This document shows positions 54,677 to 62,541 of a stretch of DNA of 62,541 nucleotides, piece after piece (position 1 is the first letter of the stretch; each line of letters starts with the position of its first letter). Origin of the DNA: JACQFK01 sp964619955 (GTDB taxonomy: Bacteria; Planctomycetota; MHYJ01; JACPRB01). The DNA is taken from NCBI GenBank assembly GCA_964619955.1, contig CAZUJF010000032.1, forward strand, positions 1 to 62,541, written 5' to 3'. The notes beneath the pieces are model-generated. The model was not told the DNA's origin. It worked only from the letters and a program-made list of their open reading frames with translations, and ran no database searches. A program made the position numbers and the translations under genes.

Positions 54677-57501
54677 CGCCCCTCCAGATCCCGCCAGCCT
54701 TTAAGGAACTGCAGCAGGTCGGCCATGCCCTGGAGGTCGACCGTCTTCTCCAGGCCCTCGGGCATCAGCGAGAGGCCGCTGGAGCGCAGGTCCTCGAGGT
54801 CGTCGCGCAGGACCACGTCCTGCTGGCCCTCGCCGCGGCGCAGCGTCAGGCTCGACGACGTCTGCGACGCGATGAAACCCGAGAGCACCGTGCCGGATTT
54901 CGTCCGCACCAGGTAGTTCACGTAGTTGTTGTCGATCACCCGGCTCGGATCGAGGATGTCCGTCAGCAGCGCCTCCTTCGTCTTGGAGATCGTGTCCGAG
55001 ATGTCCGGGCCCACCGGCGTGCCGACCGCGCTGATGCGGTGGCAGGCCGCGCAGTTCTTCGCGAAGTGGTCCTTCCCGCGGGCCGCGTCGCCCTTCAGCG
55101 CGAGCGCCGCCTTGTACTGGGACACCACCTGCGAACGGTCCGGGGGGATCACGTCCGCGAGCGCCTTCTTCGCCCGCTCCTTCAGCGGCGCGTTCGCATG
55201 CCCCACCAGCTGCTTGATGAGCGGCGGCCCCAGATCGGCGGCATGAAAACGCCCCGCTTCCACTTCGCCGAGAATGAAATTCAGCCGGTCGAGCTGCCGG
55301 GCGAGGGCCTCCAGGACCTCCCGGCGCGCGGCCGGCAGGTACGTCTTCCAGGGGGCGATCAGCAGCGGCGCCACGCCCGCGTGACGCTGCGCCGCCGCCG
55401 CGCCGATGGCCGCCATGCGGAGCTCGGGCGGATCCTGCAGCGCCAGCAGCTTCTCGAAGACCGGGGACGCCGTCTCCCAGGAGACGTGGACGAGCAGGCG
55501 GACGGCGTCGAGACGCTCCTCCAGGGGACGCGCGGTCTCCAGCGCGGCGGCGGCGGCGCCCGCCAGCAGCTCGCGGGCCGCGGCCGCCTCGGGCAGGCTG
55601 TCCAGCAGGGCGGAGAGCTGCACGCCGCGGCGGGAGGCGCCCTCGCTCAGGCCGTTGATGATCGCGGCCCGGCGGCGCACGTCCGCCCCGGACAGCGTCT
55701 TCAACAGCGCGCCGGTCTCCGCGGGATCCCGGCGCGCCCCCACCAGCGAGGACAGCTCCCGGACCAGGACCAGATCCTCGATCCGGGGGATGAGCTTGCC
55801 CGCCCGCGTCGGCACGGCCGTGGCGATGGCGAGCCGCGTCCAGCGGTCGGCCGCTCCGGCCGCGGCGATTTTCGCGAGCGGAGCCAGGATGCCGTCGTTG
55901 TCCCAGGCCCCCAGCGACAGGGCGGCCTGCCAGCGCACGGCGCCGTCCGGATCGTCCGCCAGCGCGCCGAGGCGTTCGTTCACGGGCCACTGGGAGGCCC
56001 AGCGCTCCGCCAGCTGCGCGGCGTTCTCGCGCACGCGCGGGTTCGGGTCGACGAGGAGGCGCAGGACGAGGTCGACATCGAGCTGCCCCAGGCCTTCGAG
56101 CGTCCAGGCCGCGTGCAGGCGTCCCAGCGGCCCCGCCTTCTCGATCAGGTCGCGGAGCGGCCCCCAGGCCGCGCGGTCCTGGCGCTCGAAGAGCAGCCGC
56201 TGGGCGGTCGTGCGCCACCAGGCGTCGGCGTGATCGAGCAGCGCCACCAGTTCCGCCACGGAGGCCTTGGACAACTGCGCCTTCGGGGGCGGCGGCGTCT
56301 TGTCGGGGACGATCCTCCAGATGCGGCCGAGGTCCCGGCGATGGTCGAAGTTGTAGCGGTACTTCAGGTCGGCGGGGACCCACTCGGGATGTTCGACCTC
56401 GGGCCGGTACATGTCGACGACGTAGAGCGCGCCGTCGGGCCCGTGCGCCAGGCTGACCGGACGGAACCACGAATCCGTGGAGGCGAGGAACTCGACGCCC
56501 TCGCGCGGCGGCTTCCAGGTGAACGAGCCGCCCGCGGGCGTGAGGACCTCCTCGTGGACGAGGTTGCCGGTGGGCTCGCAGGTGAAGACCCGGCCGCGGT
56601 GGATCTCCGGCAGCAGCGAGCCGCGATACACGGTGACGCCGCAGGACGCGGTGAAGCTGCCCGCATGCGCGGCGGCGAGCGTCTTGTTCCGGCTCAGGGG
56701 GTACAGGCGCGCGGAGCCGCCCAGTTGCTGGTTGTCGGTGACGGGCGGGGGCGGGGCGAGGAAGGGGTTGCGCTTGTAATAACGGTTGGGGATGACGAGC
56801 GGGATCACATGGTTGCGGTTCGTGCAGACGAAGCGCCGGCCCGCATCGTCGAACGTGAGCCCGAACTGCCCGAAGCCGCTGACGGCCTCCGCGCGGTCGT
56901 GGACGGGGTCGAAGCGGAAATCCATGCCTCCGATGTCGACGGCCTCGGCCCCGGGCTTCGAGGACTTGATCTTCCCGCCGCGCTGGCCGTTCGCCACGTA
57001 GATCCAGTTGTCGAGGCCGAAGGTGGGGAAGCTCACCCGGAGCTGGGGGTTCTGGACGGCGAAGCCCGCGAACCACTCCTCGCGGATCTCCGCGCTCCCG
57101 TCGCCGTCGGCGTCCTTGAGATACATCACGTTCGGGGCTCGCGTCACGAGGACGCCGCCCTTCCAGGGAAGCACGCCGTTGGCCATGAGCAGGCCCTCGG
57201 CGAACACGGTCGCGGTCTCGAAGCGCCCGTCGCCGTCGCGGTCCTCGAGGCGTTTCACGCGCCCTTGCGGGGCCTTGCCGGGGATCGGATTCGGATAATC
57301 CAGCATCTCCACCACCCAGAGGCGGCCGTCCTCGTCGAAGGCGGCGGCCACGGGGCTCTGGACCTCGGGCTCGGCGGCGACCAGTTCCGCCCGCAGCCCG
57401 GCGGGAAGCCGGAACGTGGCGAGCGACTCCTTCGGCCCGAGCGGGGCGGGGCTGGCGGCGGGGTCCGCCTGTAGGAGGAGCAGCGCGAGGAGCAGTCTCA
57501 T
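54673..57501 (-). CDS. PVC-type membrane-bound dehydrogenase with haem c domain
   Basis: A 942-residue protein with a signal peptide ('MRLLLALLLLQADPA'). A beta-propeller/quinoprotein-like N-terminal part (about 20-420: 'VAAAFDEDGRLWVVEMLDYP', 'FGLDNWIYVANGQR', 'SLAHGPDGALYVVDMYRPE') is followed by HEAT-like helical repeats (about 430-760) and a C-terminal haem c domain with Cys817-x-x-Cys-His821 ('KNCAACHRISAVGTPVGPDI'), then 'GFIASQTSSSLTLRRGEG'. This is the domain order typical of Planctomycetes and Verrucomicrobia, possibly oxidising sugars. It is the third gene of the ROK operon, 6 nt after the ceramidase-like gene. Confidence 0.88.
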   Translation of the reverse strand: MRLLLALLLLQADPAASPAPLGPKESLATFRLPAGLRAELVAAEPEVQSPVAAAFDEDGRLWVVEMLDYPNPIPGKAPQGRVKRLEDRDGDGRFETATVFAEGLLMANGVLPWKGGVLVTRAPNVMYLKDADGDGSAEIREEWFAGFAVQNPQLRVSFPTFGLDNWIYVANGQRGGKIKSSKPGAEAVDIGGMDFRFDPVHDRAEAVSGFGQFGLTFDDAGRRFVCTNRNHVIPLVIPNRYYKRNPFLAPPPPVTDNQQLGGSARLYPLSRNKTLAAAHAGSFTASCGVTVYRGSLLPEIHRGRVFTCEPTGNLVHEEVLTPAGGSFTWKPPREGVEFLASTDSWFRPVSLAHGPDGALYVVDMYRPEVEHPEWVPADLKYRYNFDHRRDLGRIWRIVPDKTPPPPKAQLSKASVAELVALLDHADAWWRTTAQRLLFERQDRAAWGPLRDLIEKAGPLGRLHAAWTLEGLGQLDVDLVLRLLVDPNPRVRENAAQLAERWASQWPVNERLGALADDPDGAVRWQAALSLGAWDNDGILAPLAKIAAAGAADRWTRLAIATAVPTRAGKLIPRIEDLVLVRELSSLVGARRDPAETGALLKTLSGADVRRRAAIINGLSEGASRRGVQLSALLDSLPEAAAARELLAGAAAAALETARPLEERLDAVRLLVHVSWETASPVFEKLLALQDPPELRMAAIGAAAAQRHAGVAPLLIAPWKTYLPAARREVLEALARQLDRLNFILGEVEAGRFHAADLGPPLIKQLVGHANAPLKERAKKALADVIPPDRSQVVSQYKAALALKGDAARGKDHFAKNCAACHRISAVGTPVGPDISDTISKTKEALLTDILDPSRVIDNNYVNYLVRTKSGTVLSGFIASQTSSSLTLRRGEGQQDVVLRDDLEDLRSSGLSLMPEGLEKTVDLQGMADLLQFLKGWRDLEGR

Positions 57502-57507
57502 GGCGTC

Positions 57508-58845
57508 CTATTCTACGGTTCGTTTCAGGGCCCGGAGCGCGCCTTCGAGCAGTTTCTGGCCCGCGTCCGGCGCGAGCTTGCTGCTGCGGGCGGTGCGGAC
57601 CTCGTAACCGCCGCCGACGAAGGCCTGCGCGGTGGCGACGTAGCCGATGTATTCATTGGCGTAGCCGACGAACCAGGTGAACTCGTGCGGGGAGGCCTCC
57701 TTGATCCGCAGGCCGTACTCGACGAAGTACTCGGCGCCGTTCGTCGCGATGCCGAGGGGGCCGACGCGGACCGACTGGACTTCCGCGGGGATCAGAGGCG
57801 TCTTCGCGCGTTCCTCGGCGACGAGCTGACGTTCGGCGGCATAGACCGCATCCTGGCCCGTGCCGAGTCCGAAGGGCGGGCGTTCCGCGATGGCATCGGG
57901 CTCGGCCCGGATCGCGACGGGGACGGTTTCGATCGCGGACGCCGTCGTCAGCGCGGGAAGCCAGCGGGCGCGGCCGACGACGCGCTGCGCCTCGGCGGCG
58001 AGTTTCATGCCCATGAGCTCGGCGTGTTCGACGCCGAATTCGCGCGCGGTCGAGCGGTTGTCCACCTGCGTGATGTCCCCGCAGGCGCCCTGCAGGAACA
58101 CGACCGGGAAGGTCTCGCCGTAACGCGCCTGCAGGTGTTTGCGGAGGTAGGCGACGTAGTCGGCGGAGAACTGGTTGCCGCCCACCACGGTGCAGTGGCA
58201 GGTGAAGTTCAGGACGAGGCCCAGCGGCGCGGGAGCCTTGGGTTTGCGCGCCGCGAGCACCCCGACGGCGGGATCGGCGGGCCCCGCGGGCCGCACGATC
58301 TCCGCATGATGGGCCGTGCCGGGTTTGCCGGGATGCGTGATCTCGCGACCGTCGCGCATGAGGAAGCGGCGGTTGTAGGCGATGGAGTCCTCCCGTCCGC
58401 TGCCGACCGCGATTTCGACGGGCTCCAGCGCCTTCCAGGCCGCGATCACGGCCTCGGCGATGCCGGCGGCGACGCGGTCGATGTAGGCGGGGTCGGCGTC
58501 GCTGCCGAGGCAGGCGACGAGGGGCCCGCCGGTATGGGTGTGGCTGGCGCTGACGAGGACGGCCGAGGCGGTGATCGGCGTGGCCTCCGCGATGCGGGCC
58601 CGGGCCTTCGCCGTCGCCTCCTTGGAGCTGAACAAGGCGTCGATCCCGACGAGGGCGACGGGGTGTTTGCCGTCCTGGACGACGCAGGCGACGGCCCAGA
58701 GGCGGTCGCGGACCCCCTGGGCGGGATTTTTGCCGAAGCCGCCGGGGATCTGGGCGCCGATTTCCGGGGTGATGTCGGCCCGGCCGAAGCCGGCTTTCAG
58801 GGCGTCCTGGGGGGCGAGCAGCGCGAGCAGCAGGATCAGGCTCAT
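57508..58845 (-). CDS. neutral/alkaline ceramidase-like secreted hydrolase
   Basis: A 445-residue protein with a signal peptide ('MSLILLLALLAPQDAL'). The N-terminal pattern 'AGFGRADITPEIGAQIPGGF' and the zinc His motif 'LVSASHTHTGGPLVACLG' match the neutral/alkaline non-lysosomal ceramidase N-domain family, also found as a broad metal hydrolase family in Planctomycetota. 'TCHCTVVGGNQFSADYVAYLR' and 'FLQGACGDITQVDN' are the second part of the site. It is shorter than true ceramidases (about 650), so ceramide is unlikely to be the only substrate. ROK gene upstream, 9 nt away. Confidence 0.85.
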   Translation of the reverse strand: MSLILLLALLAPQDALKAGFGRADITPEIGAQIPGGFGKNPAQGVRDRLWAVACVVQDGKHPVALVGIDALFSSKEATAKARARIAEATPITASAVLVSASHTHTGGPLVACLGSDADPAYIDRVAAGIAEAVIAAWKALEPVEIAVGSGREDSIAYNRRFLMRDGREITHPGKPGTAHHAEIVRPAGPADPAVGVLAARKPKAPAPLGLVLNFTCHCTVVGGNQFSADYVAYLRKHLQARYGETFPVVFLQGACGDITQVDNRSTAREFGVEHAELMGMKLAAEAQRVVGRARWLPALTTASAIETVPVAIRAEPDAIAERPPFGLGTGQDAVYAAERQLVAEERAKTPLIPAEVQSVRVGPLGIATNGAEYFVEYGLRIKEASPHEFTWFVGYANEYIGYVATAQAFVGGGYEVRTARSSKLAPDAGQKLLEGALRALKRTVE

Positions 58846-58854
58846 GGAGGTCTC

Positions 58855-59982
58855 CTATAAGAGCTGTACGGCGCCGCGGACGGCGGCGAGTCCCGCGCCG
58901 AGCGCGGCGGCGTCGGGTCCGACGACGGATTGCTGGAGGGTCAGCGACTTCAGGCTGGAGGGGATGGCGAATTCACGCAGGGCGGCGCGGAGCGGGCCCA
59001 GGACAAGGTCGCCGGCGTCGAAGAAGCGCCCGTTGAGGACGAGGACCTCGGGGTTGAAGAGGCTGAGGGCGGTGGCGACGCCCCGGCCGAGGGCCCGCGC
59101 CGCGCGGCCCAGGGCGCGGGTGGAGGCGGGGTCGCCCAGGCTGCCGCGGCGCACGACCTCGTCGTAGCTCGTCATGCGGAGCTGCTGCAGGACCGCCGTG
59201 CAGGTCGCTTTCATTTCGAGGCAGCCGCGGGCGCCGCAGTAGCAGATCTCGCCCTCCGACTCGATGGCGATATGGCCGAGCTCGCCCGCGTTGCCGGAGG
59301 CGCCCTCGAGCAGGCTGCCGTTGAGGATGGCGCCCATGGCGATGTTCTCGGCGACCTCGACGGTGACGAGGTTGCGGGGTTCCGTCCCGGCACGGCGGGA
59401 CTGCTCCGCCAAGGCGAGCGCGGGGGCGTGGCCGATGAGCGTGGCGGGCGCGCCCGTCCAATCGGAGAGCAGGGCGCGCAGCGGGACGTCCTTCCAGTCG
59501 GGGATGCGCGGGAAGAGGAGGGAGACCCCGGCCTGCGGATCCCACTGGCCCGGCAGCGCGGCGCCGATGGCGGCGAGAGGCGGACGCCGGCGCGAGGTTC
59601 GGAGGGCGCCGCGGACGGCCTGCTCCAGCGGGCGGAGGATCCCGCTGCGGCCGTGGGCGGAGGAGAGCGGGGCGCTGGAGCGGCCCAGGATGCGTCCTTC
59701 GAGGTCGAGCACGACCACCCGAAGGCGCGGGTACAGCAGGCTGACCCCGAGCACCGTTCCCGAGGCGCCGTTGAGGCGGAGCCCCTGGGATGGGCGTCCG
59801 GGGGTGCGGGTGGGCTGGGAGATCTCGACCAGCACCTCGCGGCGGACCAGCTCGCGCGTGATGCGCGAGACGGTGGCGGGGGAGAGTCCGGTCGCGCGGG
59901 AGATCTCCACGCGGGAGCTCCAGCGGCCGGGGCTGAACACCGCCAGGACGTCCCGGCGGTGCCGGCCCTTATTTATTTTCAT
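58855..59982 (-). CDS. ROK-family transcriptional regulator
   Basis: About 375 residues. The N-terminal winged helix ('RDVLAVFSPGRWSSRVEISR ', then 'LSPATVSRITRELVRREVLV') is followed by a ROK sugar-binding domain ('VTVEVAENIAMGAILNGSLL', 'GELGHIAIESEGEICYCG') and the zinc motif Cys-x-Cys-Gly-x-x-Gly-Cys-x-Glu. It resembles NagC/XylR-type repressors released by sugar or sugar phosphate. ATG 59982 is preferred to TTG 59988; neither has a good ribosome site. It is divergent from the amino-sugar operon and is the first gene of the ceramidase/dehydrogenase operon, so it likely controls both. Confidence 0.9.
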   Translation of the reverse strand: MKINKGRHRRDVLAVFSPGRWSSRVEISRATGLSPATVSRITRELVRREVLVEISQPTRTPGRPSQGLRLNGASGTVLGVSLLYPRLRVVVLDLEGRILGRSSAPLSSAHGRSGILRPLEQAVRGALRTSRRRPPLAAIGAALPGQWDPQAGVSLLFPRIPDWKDVPLRALLSDWTGAPATLIGHAPALALAEQSRRAGTEPRNLVTVEVAENIAMGAILNGSLLEGASGNAGELGHIAIESEGEICYCGARGCLEMKATCTAVLQQLRMTSYDEVVRRGSLGDPASTRALGRAARALGRGVATALSLFNPEVLVLNGRFFDAGDLVLGPLRAALREFAIPSSLKSLTLQQSVVGPDAAALGAGLAAVRGAVQLL

Positions 59983-60096
59983 CTGCAACTAATACTACGG
60001 CCGCGCGTTAAGAAAGTGGCCGAGTTAATTTCAAATGAATCTGGACGGGGATCCCGGGGCCGGGATAGGCTGGATTCCCTGATGCGGGAGGACACG

Positions 60097-61134
60097 ATGG
60101 GCGACTTGCGGATCGGCGTGGTCGGGCTGGGCTGGGTGGCCGGGGCCCACATCGAGACGTTCAAGGGCGTGAAGGGCGCGCGCGTGGTCGCGGCCTGTTC
60201 GCGCCGGGAGCAGAACGCGGCGGACCTGAAGGCGAAGTACGGGATCCCGCTGCGCAGCTACACGGACTTCAAGAAGTTCCTGGCGGATCCGGAGATCGAC
60301 GTCGTCGACATCTGCACGCCGCATCCCCAGCACGCCGAACAGGCGATCGCCGCGGCGCGCGCGGGCAAACACGTCATCATCGAGAAGCCCCTGGCGCTCT
60401 CCTGGAAGGACGCGAAGGCGATCCGGGACGCGGTGAAGAAGGCCGGCGTGAAGGCGATGGTCTGCTTCGAGGTCCGCTACAGCGCGCAGTTCCAGCTGGC
60501 CCGCTCGGTGGTCGGCGAGGGGCTGCTGGGTGACCTGCACTACGCCGAGGTGGACTACTACCACGGCATCGGCCCCTGGTACGGGCAGTTCGGCTGGAAC
60601 ATCAAGAAGGCGATGGGCGGCTCCAGCCTGCTGACGGCGGGCTGCCACGCGCTCGACGCCCTGCTCATGCTGATGGACGCCCCGGTCGAGGAGGTGGTGA
60701 GCCATTCGACCAAGTCGAAGAGCGAGATCTTCAAGCCCTACGAGTACGACACCACGTCGATCACGCTGCTGAAGTTCAAGGGCGGGAAGCTGGGCAAGGT
60801 GGCGTCGGTGACGGACTGCCTGCAGCCCTATTACTTCCACACGCACCTGGTCGGCAGCCAGGGCAGCATGCTGGACAACAAGATCTACTCCCACAAGCTC
60901 AAGGGCATGTACAAGACCCAGTGGTCGACGCTGTCGACCGCGCTCGTGGATTCCGGCGACGTGAAGGACCACCCGTACCTGCCGCAGTTCCAGGCGTTCA
61001 CGGACTGCACGAAGGCGGGGAAGAAGATGCCGCTCACGGATTTCGACACGGCGCTGGAGAGCCACCGGGTGACCTTCGCGGCGGACCTCTCCGCGAAGCT
61101 GGGCCGTCCGGTGAAGATGTCGGAGCTGAAATAG
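60097..61134 (+). CDS. Gfo/Idh/MocA-family oxidoreductase
   Basis: A 345-residue NAD(P)-dependent dehydrogenase. The Rossmann motif is 'LRIGVVGLGWVAGAH', followed by 'VVDICTPHPQHAEQAIAAAR' and the conserved 'HVIIEKPLALSWKDAKAI'. The catalytic-His context is around 'LLTAGCHALDALLML'. It oxidises or reduces a sugar or its derivative. The start at 60097 has GGGAGG 5 nt upstream; an ATG at 60082 is also in frame. First gene of an operon with PIG-L and the deaminase-like gene (gaps of 3 and 10 nt), opposite the ROK gene. The gap between has AT-rich sequence that could hold the ROK operator. Confidence 0.93.
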   Translation: MGDLRIGVVGLGWVAGAHIETFKGVKGARVVAACSRREQNAADLKAKYGIPLRSYTDFKKFLADPEIDVVDICTPHPQHAEQAIAAARAGKHVIIEKPLALSWKDAKAIRDAVKKAGVKAMVCFEVRYSAQFQLARSVVGEGLLGDLHYAEVDYYHGIGPWYGQFGWNIKKAMGGSSLLTAGCHALDALLMLMDAPVEEVVSHSTKSKSEIFKPYEYDTTSITLLKFKGGKLGKVASVTDCLQPYYFHTHLVGSQGSMLDNKIYSHKLKGMYKTQWSTLSTALVDSGDVKDHPYLPQFQAFTDCTKAGKKMPLTDFDTALESHRVTFAADLSAKLGRPVKMSELK

Positions 61135-61137
61135 GCC

Positions 61138-61908
61138 GTGCCCCGCGCGCTGGCCCTCATGGCCCATCCGGACGACGTGGAGCTGACCTGTGCCGGGACG
61201 CTGATCCTGCTGCGCCGGGCGGGCTGGGAGATCCACATCGCCACGATGACCGCGGGCGATCTGGGCTCGACGAGGAAGAGCCGGGCGCAGATCTCGCGGA
61301 TCCGGAAGGCCGAGGCGGCGGCGTCCGCCGCGCAGCTCGGGGCCGCGTACCGCTGCCTCGGGTTCGGGGATCTGACGATCGCCTTCGGGACGCCGGCGAA
61401 GCGCCGGGTGACGGCCCTGCTGCGCCGGGTCCGCCCGGACCTGCTGATCCTGCACTCCCCCGACTGCTACATGGCGGATCACACGGAGAGCACGCGGATC
61501 GCGCGGGAGGCCGCCTTCGCGTCGACCATCCCGCACTGGAAGGCCGGGACGGCGCCCCCGTGCGAGAAGCTGCCGGCGATCCTCTACGCCGACCCGATCG
61601 ACCACGTGGACCTCTACGGCCGCCGCGTGCCCGCCCGCTACGTGGTGGACATCGGTCCCGTGATCGCGGAGAAGGAGCGGATGCTGGCCGCGCACGAGTC
61701 CCAGCGCAGCTGGCTGCGCGAACAGCACGGCGAGGACGAGTACCTCCACTGGATGCGCCGGATGGGCGCGGACCGGGCGCGCGACTTCAAGGGGCGCCGG
61801 GTCCGTTACGCCGAGGGCTTCCGGCCGCATCTCGGCCACGGCTTTCCCGGCGCGGACCTGCTGACGCCGGCCCTGGGGAGGGCCGTGGCGACGAATTTGA
61901 AAGCTTAG
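61138..61908 (+). CDS. PIG-L family N-deacetylase
   Basis: A 256-residue zinc deacetylase starting at GTG 61138. The metal motif is 'LALMAHPDDVELTCAGTLIL' (His-Pro-Asp-Asp), with further elements 'LLILHSPDCYMADHTESTRI' and the catalytic-His context near 'YADPIDHVDLYG'. It removes an N-acetyl group from GlcNAc-type sugars or similar (BshB/MshB relatives). Position between a sugar oxidoreductase and a glucosamine-6-phosphate deaminase-like gene fits deacetylation in amino-sugar breakdown. It lies 3 nt after the oxidoreductase. Confidence 0.9.
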   Translation: MPRALALMAHPDDVELTCAGTLILLRRAGWEIHIATMTAGDLGSTRKSRAQISRIRKAEAAASAAQLGAAYRCLGFGDLTIAFGTPAKRRVTALLRRVRPDLLILHSPDCYMADHTESTRIAREAAFASTIPHWKAGTAPPCEKLPAILYADPIDHVDLYGRRVPARYVVDIGPVIAEKERMLAAHESQRSWLREQHGEDEYLHWMRRMGADRARDFKGRRVRYAEGFRPHLGHGFPGADLLTPALGRAVATNLKA

Positions 61909-61918
61909 GGAGGCGGTC

Positions 61919-62541
61919 ATGGCGTTCACCTATTCGCCGTCCAAGTTCATCTCGTTCCGCGACGAGAAGGCCTGCGCGCGCGTGCGGGCCATCCCCCGCT
62001 CGCAGATCACGAAACACAAGAACCCGAAGTTCCGCATCGAGGTGATCGACGACAAGGTCCAGTTCTACAGCCGCTTCGCGCTGGACATCGTGGGGCGCAT
62101 CCGGACGGCGGCCGAGGCCGGTCGGCCCTGCGTCCTCATCCTGCCCGTCGGCCCGGTCCCGCAGTACCGGATCGCCACCGACCTCATCAACCGCCTGAAG
62201 ATCAGCTGCCGCCACCTCGTGACGTTCAACATGGACGAATACGCGAACGAGGCGGGGGAGACGGCGCCGTCGACCTGGGAGGGGTCCTTCGCCACGTCGA
62301 TGCGGCAGTCGTTCTTCAGCAAGATCGACCCGAAGCTGCGGCCGCTCGAGAAGAACATCCATTTTCCGACGCACCGCAACATCGCGGACTACTGGAAGCT
62401 GATCGAGGACGCGGGCGGCGCGGACTGCTGTTATGGCGGCGTGGGCTGGTGCGGCCACATCGCGTTCTGGGAGTCCCACCTGGGCCACGAGTTCCTGGGG
62501 GACCTGGCGGCGTACAAGCGCGCGCACGGGCGGATCGTCGA
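61919..62541 (+). CDS. glucosamine-6-phosphate deaminase-like protein (3' end missing)
   Basis: 207 complete codons before the window ends. The fold is that of the NagB/6-phosphogluconolactonase family: 'PCVLILPVGPVPQYRIATDL', then 'LVTFNMDEYANEAG' (the conserved Asp-Glu) and 'GGVGWCGHIAFWESH' (GxGxxGHIAF). It would convert an amino-sugar phosphate to a ketose phosphate and ammonia. A divergent N-terminus of about 25 residues ('YSPSKFISFRDEKACARVRA') precedes the core. GGGAGG lies upstream of the ATG at 61919. It continues the oxidoreductase/PIG-L operon. Confidence 0.88.
   Translation, partial: MAFTYSPSKFISFRDEKACARVRAIPRSQITKHKNPKFRIEVIDDKVQFYSRFALDIVGRIRTAAEAGRPCVLILPVGPVPQYRIATDLINRLKISCRHLVTFNMDEYANEAGETAPSTWEGSFATSMRQSFFSKIDPKLRPLEKNIHFPTHRNIADYWKLIEDAGGADCCYGGVGWCGHIAFWESHLGHEFLGDLAAYKRAHGRIV

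Noticed and set aside
54466..57474. Plus-strand frame of about 1000 codons over the PVC dehydrogenase
   Set aside because: Shadow frame caused by codon bias; the minus strand has signal peptide, haem motif and domain order.

Overview
The window is GC-rich, densely coded chromosomal DNA from a Gram-negative-type bacterium: LpxA, many lipoproteins and signal peptides, and an exosortase/PEP-CTERM pair are present. A PVC-type secreted dehydrogenase with a C-terminal haem c domain, an alkaline-ceramidase-like secreted enzyme, small secreted proteins of unknown role and one-carbon corrinoid genes together suggest Planctomycetota or a neighbouring uncultured phylum. This is inferred from gene content only. 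There is no rRNA, CRISPR array, insertion sequence or phage module. One tRNA, tRNA-Arg(TCT) with encoded CCA, is present.

Region 1 (1-14.6 kb) is an energy-stress island: five double-domain universal stress proteins, two CBS-pair proteins, a short ribosome hibernation factor, a stand-alone receiver protein, a secreted rhodanese, a small Cys-rich lipoprotein and PEP synthase. Eight good sigma-54 (-24/-12) promoters, TGGCAC-N5-TTGCT-like, lie directly before these genes on both strands. Several carry a GCGGA-N4-TCCGC palindrome centred about 65 bp upstream of the predicted start site. I read this as one sigma-54 regulon with its own enhancer-binding protein, which is not encoded here. NAD synthetase and 4-alpha-glucanotransferase sit among these genes without such promoters. 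Five unusually long (about 29-33 bp stem) related hairpins punctuate gene ends between 0.9 and 27.6 kb and are absent from the rest.

Region 2 (14.6-34 kb) is mostly housekeeping: a secreted gluzincin-like protein, RecQ, RNase D, esterases, a methyltransferase, a beta-propeller, an lpxA/CNNM-EIIA/TrmH/phosphatase operon, a membrane glycosyltransferase-like protein, and a thiolase/acyl-CoA dehydrogenase/hydrolase operon.

Region 3 (34-40 kb) encodes a TPR protein and an exosortase-EpsI fusion, convergent with a PEP-CTERM protein, a PMT/ArnT-like membrane protein and a TPR lipoprotein. The PEP-CTERM protein looks like a matrixin that has lost every zinc ligand. The exosortase has Glu where the third catalytic residue (His) is expected.

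Region 4 (40-54 kb) is the most striking metabolic locus: two divergent, translationally coupled operons for corrinoid-dependent methyl transfer. They hold three cobalamin-binding corrinoid proteins, UroD/MtaA-family methyltransferases (one normal, one tandem fusion with two zinc sites, one lacking the zinc ligands), a pterin-dependent methyltransferase, a MetF-MetV type methylenetetrahydrofolate reductase, and a free-standing MetH-type reactivation domain. An amidohydrolase, a sugar-phosphate isomerase-like protein and a secreted (alpha/alpha)6 glycosidase-like protein are attached. The parts suggest demethylation of a methylated, perhaps carbohydrate-derived, substrate into the folate C1 pool.

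Region 5 (54-62.5 kb) contains the PVC dehydrogenase, the ceramidase-like protein and a ROK repressor, divergent from an amino-sugar operon (Gfo/Idh/MocA oxidoreductase, PIG-L deacetylase, glucosamine-6-phosphate deaminase-like protein) cut by the window end.
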